Notes under the pieces: generated by a model
Seen by the model: the letters and a program-made list of their open reading frames with translations, nothing else
The model's database searches: none
What the model was told of the DNA's origin: nothing
Shown: positions 5,070 through 6,716 of the stretch, piece by piece
How the letters are laid out: the number at the start of each line of letters is the position of its first letter
Numbering within the stretch: the first letter of the stretch is position 1
Translations under genes and position numbers: made by a program
Assembly (NCBI GenBank): GCA_903928755.1
Contig: CAIYSH010000390.1
Location: 1-6,716, forward strand
DNA: 6,716 nt
Direction: 5' to 3'
DNA from: an uncultured Alphaproteobacteria bacterium
GTDB taxonomy: Bacteria > Pseudomonadota > Alphaproteobacteria > Caulobacterales > Caulobacteraceae

Positions 5070-6146
5070 TTACCCGAACTCATCTTCAAGGGCCGATAGC
5101 CGTGCTGCCTGATCCTCAGCGATCAGGGGATTGATGACATCATCCAGCGACTCGCCCTCCATCACCTTGGCCAGGTTGTAGAGGGTCAGGTTGATCCGGT
5201 GGTCGGTGACGCGGCCCTGCGGGAAATTGTAGGTGCGTATGCGTTCCGAGCGGTCGCCAGATCCGACCTGGCTCTTGCGTGCGTCGGCACGGGCGGTATC
5301 GAGGGCCTCACGCTTCTGGTCGTAGAGCCTGGCCTGCAGGACCTTCATGGCCCTGGCGCGGTTCTGGTGCTGGGATTTCTCGGAACTGGTTACCACAATG
5401 CCAGTGGGCAGGTGGGTGATGCGCACGGCGGAGTCGGTCTTGTTCACGTGCTGGCCGCCGGCCCCGGATGAGCGGTAGGTGTCGATGCGCAGGTCGGAGT
5501 CATTGATGATGATGTCAACGTCCTCGACTTCGGGCAGGACCGCGACTGTGGCGGCCGAGGTATGGATGCGCCCGCCGGCTTCCGTCTCGGGCACGCGCTG
5601 GACGCGATGGACACCGCTTTCGAATTTCAGCCTTCCGAACACGCCGTCGCCGGTAATGGCGGCGATGATTTCCTTGTATCCGCCCATCTCGCCTTCGGAG
5701 ACGGAGTCGATTTCAACCCGCCAGCCATGGGTCGAGGCATAGCGCTGGTACATGCGGAACAGGTCCCCGGCGAAGAGGGCCGCCTCATCACCGCCGGTGC
5801 CCGCCCGGACTTCCAGAATGGCCGAGGCATTCTCGTCCTTGTCCTTGGGGGCCAGCAACAGGGCGACTTCGCGCTCGAGATCCGGCAGCCGGTGATTGAG
5901 GGCGTCAAGCTCTTCCCGAGCCAGACCTGCCATATCCGGATCACCGGAGGCGGCCATTTCCTCCAGCTCAGGTGCTTCGTCCCTGGCGCGGGCCAGGGTC
6001 AGCACGGCATCAGCGACCGGCTTCAGCTCGGCGTGTTCCTTGGAGAGGCGCACAATCTCTGCGCCATCCTTTGCAGCACCCATGCGGGCTTCGATCTCGC
6101 GGAAGCGGTCGAGAACCTGATCGAGACGGGCTTGGGGCAGACGCAC
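5070..6146 (-). CDS. prfA: Peptide chain release factor 1 (RF1)
   Basis: RF1 reads UAA and UAG stop codons in the ribosomal A site and triggers peptide release. The 358 residues match the family length (about 360). The order is as expected: N-terminal helical domain (about 1-105), the LEVRAGTGGDEAALFAGDLFRMY segment split across 111-133, the stop-codon recognition PxT tripeptide as Pro186-Glu187-Thr188 in HRVQRVPETEAGGRIHTSA, and the catalytic GGQ at 230-232 in SSGAGGQHVNKTDSAVRIT. PxT rather than SPF separates RF1 from RF2. Gln232 is the residue methylated by PrmC, whose gene lies downstream on the same strand. The start is a GTG at 6146; no Shine-Dalgarno sequence is visible before it, but the N-terminus MRLPQARLDQVLDRF fits the family well. 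It follows the kinase/receiver gene after a 79-nt gap, too short to say whether it has its own promoter. Confidence 0.97.
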   Translation of the reverse strand: MRLPQARLDQVLDRFREIEARMGAAKDGAEIVRLSKEHAELKPVADAVLTLARARDEAPELEEMAASGDPDMAGLAREELDALNHRLPDLEREVALLLAPKDKDENASAILEVRAGTGGDEAALFAGDLFRMYQRYASTHGWRVEIDSVSEGEMGGYKEIIAAITGDGVFGRLKFESGVHRVQRVPETEAGGRIHTSAATVAVLPEVEDVDIIINDSDLRIDTYRSSGAGGQHVNKTDSAVRITHLPTGIVVTSSEKSQHQNRARAMKVLQARLYDQKREALDTARADARKSQVGSGDRSERIRTYNFPQGRVTDHRINLTLYNLAKVMEGESLDDVINPLIAEDQAARLSALEDEFG

Positions 6147-6225
6147 GGCGGGACAACTCGTTCTACGGGAGCGCGCCTTCTACTCCCTGCCGCCCGCTCT
6201 GCCAATGTCGGCTTGCCCGGGGTTT

Positions 6226-6716
6226 TCAGGCTGTTTGTCTGGACAAGGCTTCCGCGACATGGGTCCGGGTATATTGCGTCCACAGGCTGACCTTCTGAGC
6301 GAGATCAGGAATATTGATCGGCTTGGCGACATAGTCGTTCATGCCTGCGGTGCGCCATTCTCCGGTTTCGCCGGCAGCGGCATTGGCACTGATGGCGAGG
6401 ACAGGTTTGAACTGGTTTGGTCCGATGGCCGCACGGATGGCCGCGGTCGCGGCGAAGCCGTCCATGTCCGGCATCTGGATATCCATCAGGATCAGGTCAT
6501 ATTCCGCAGTACTGCAGGCTGCAACGGCCTCGCGCCCACCTCTGACCAGGTCGGTCGAGTGTCCCAGCGCCTGCAGGATATGTTGCAGAAGCTCACGATT
6601 GGCTGCGTTGTCGTCGACAACCAGCACCTTGGCCCCCACCTCCTCCGGCGTCGCCGTTTCTTCTTCCTCGTCCTGTTCGCTGACCTGGGTTATCACCCTT
6701 GCCGGAATCGTCAGAG
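6226..6716 (-). CDS. C-terminal receiver domain of a probable hybrid sensor histidine kinase (5' end outside window)
   Basis: A phosphoacceptor receiver domain. Numbered from the GTG at 6696, the acidic pair is Asp28-Asp29 (VLVVDDN), the phosphorylated aspartate is Asp72 in LILMDIQMPDMDG, the switch residue is Ser103 (LAISAN) and the conserved lysine is Lys125 (YVAKPI). All key residues are intact. The frame has no stop up to the window edge, and the residues before the GTG read LTIPAR. This is the usual final strand of a histidine kinase ATPase domain (pattern GSxFxLTIP), followed by an acidic linker, SEQDEEEETATPEE, and then the receiver. A hybrid kinase whose catalytic domains lie beyond 6716 is therefore more likely than a stand-alone response regulator starting at the GTG. 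No output domain follows the receiver, so phosphate would pass on to a phosphotransfer protein or regulate the kinase itself. prfA follows 79 nt downstream. Confidence 0.8.
   Translation of the reverse strand, partial: LTIPARVITQVSEQDEEEETATPEEVGAKVLVVDDNAANRELLQHILQALGHSTDLVRGGREAVAACSTAEYDLILMDIQMPDMDGFAATAAIRAAIGPNQFKPVLAISANAAAGETGEWRTAGMNDYVAKPINIPDLAQKVSLWTQYTRTHVAEALSRQTA

Noticed and set aside
5562..6290. 242-codon plus-strand frame opposite prfA
   Set aside because: It is antisense to the well-conserved RF1 and is a shadow of its codon bias.

Overview
The window looks like a chromosomal segment of a GC-rich alphaproteobacterium, most likely a member of the Caulobacteraceae. This is inferred from the release factor sequence and start (MRLPQARLDQVLDRF), the DUF4167 protein (a family typical of Alphaproteobacteria), and the high-GC codon use. 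The genus cannot be fixed from sequence alone.

Layout, left to right. Positions 2-778 (+) hold a nearly complete integral-membrane permease of a zinc/manganese-type ABC importer, cut at its N-terminus by the window edge. It converges on a minus-strand block: DUF4167 protein (801-1868) with an arginine/aspartate-rich pentapeptide array, a 242-nt non-coding leader-like stretch (1869-2110), prmC/hemK (2111-2980), and a MOSC-domain protein (2977-3747) whose stop codon overlaps the prmC start. A 237-nt divergent intergenic region follows, with an inverted repeat. Two plus-strand genes come next: a 36-residue lysine-rich protein (3985-4095) with a very good ribosome binding site, and a four-helix membrane protein resembling the bestrophin-like/DUF4239 group (4262-5056). 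It converges on prfA (5070-6146, minus), which is preceded by the C-terminal receiver domain of what is probably a hybrid histidine kinase (6226 to the window edge, minus).

Functional logic. prfA and prmC form a known pair: PrmC methylates the glutamine of the GGQ motif of the class I release factors, and that motif is intact here. The two genes are commonly adjacent in bacteria. Here they are separated by about 2 kb holding a MOSC gene and two opposite-strand genes, so prmC has probably come under the control of the MOSC gene. The permease, the kinase and the membrane protein have no obvious link to translation.

There is no tRNA, rRNA, CRISPR array, insertion sequence or phage gene. No clearly new multi-gene system is visible. 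The least explained parts are the leader of the DUF4167 gene, the 36-residue protein with its palindrome-bearing upstream region, and the pentapeptide array.
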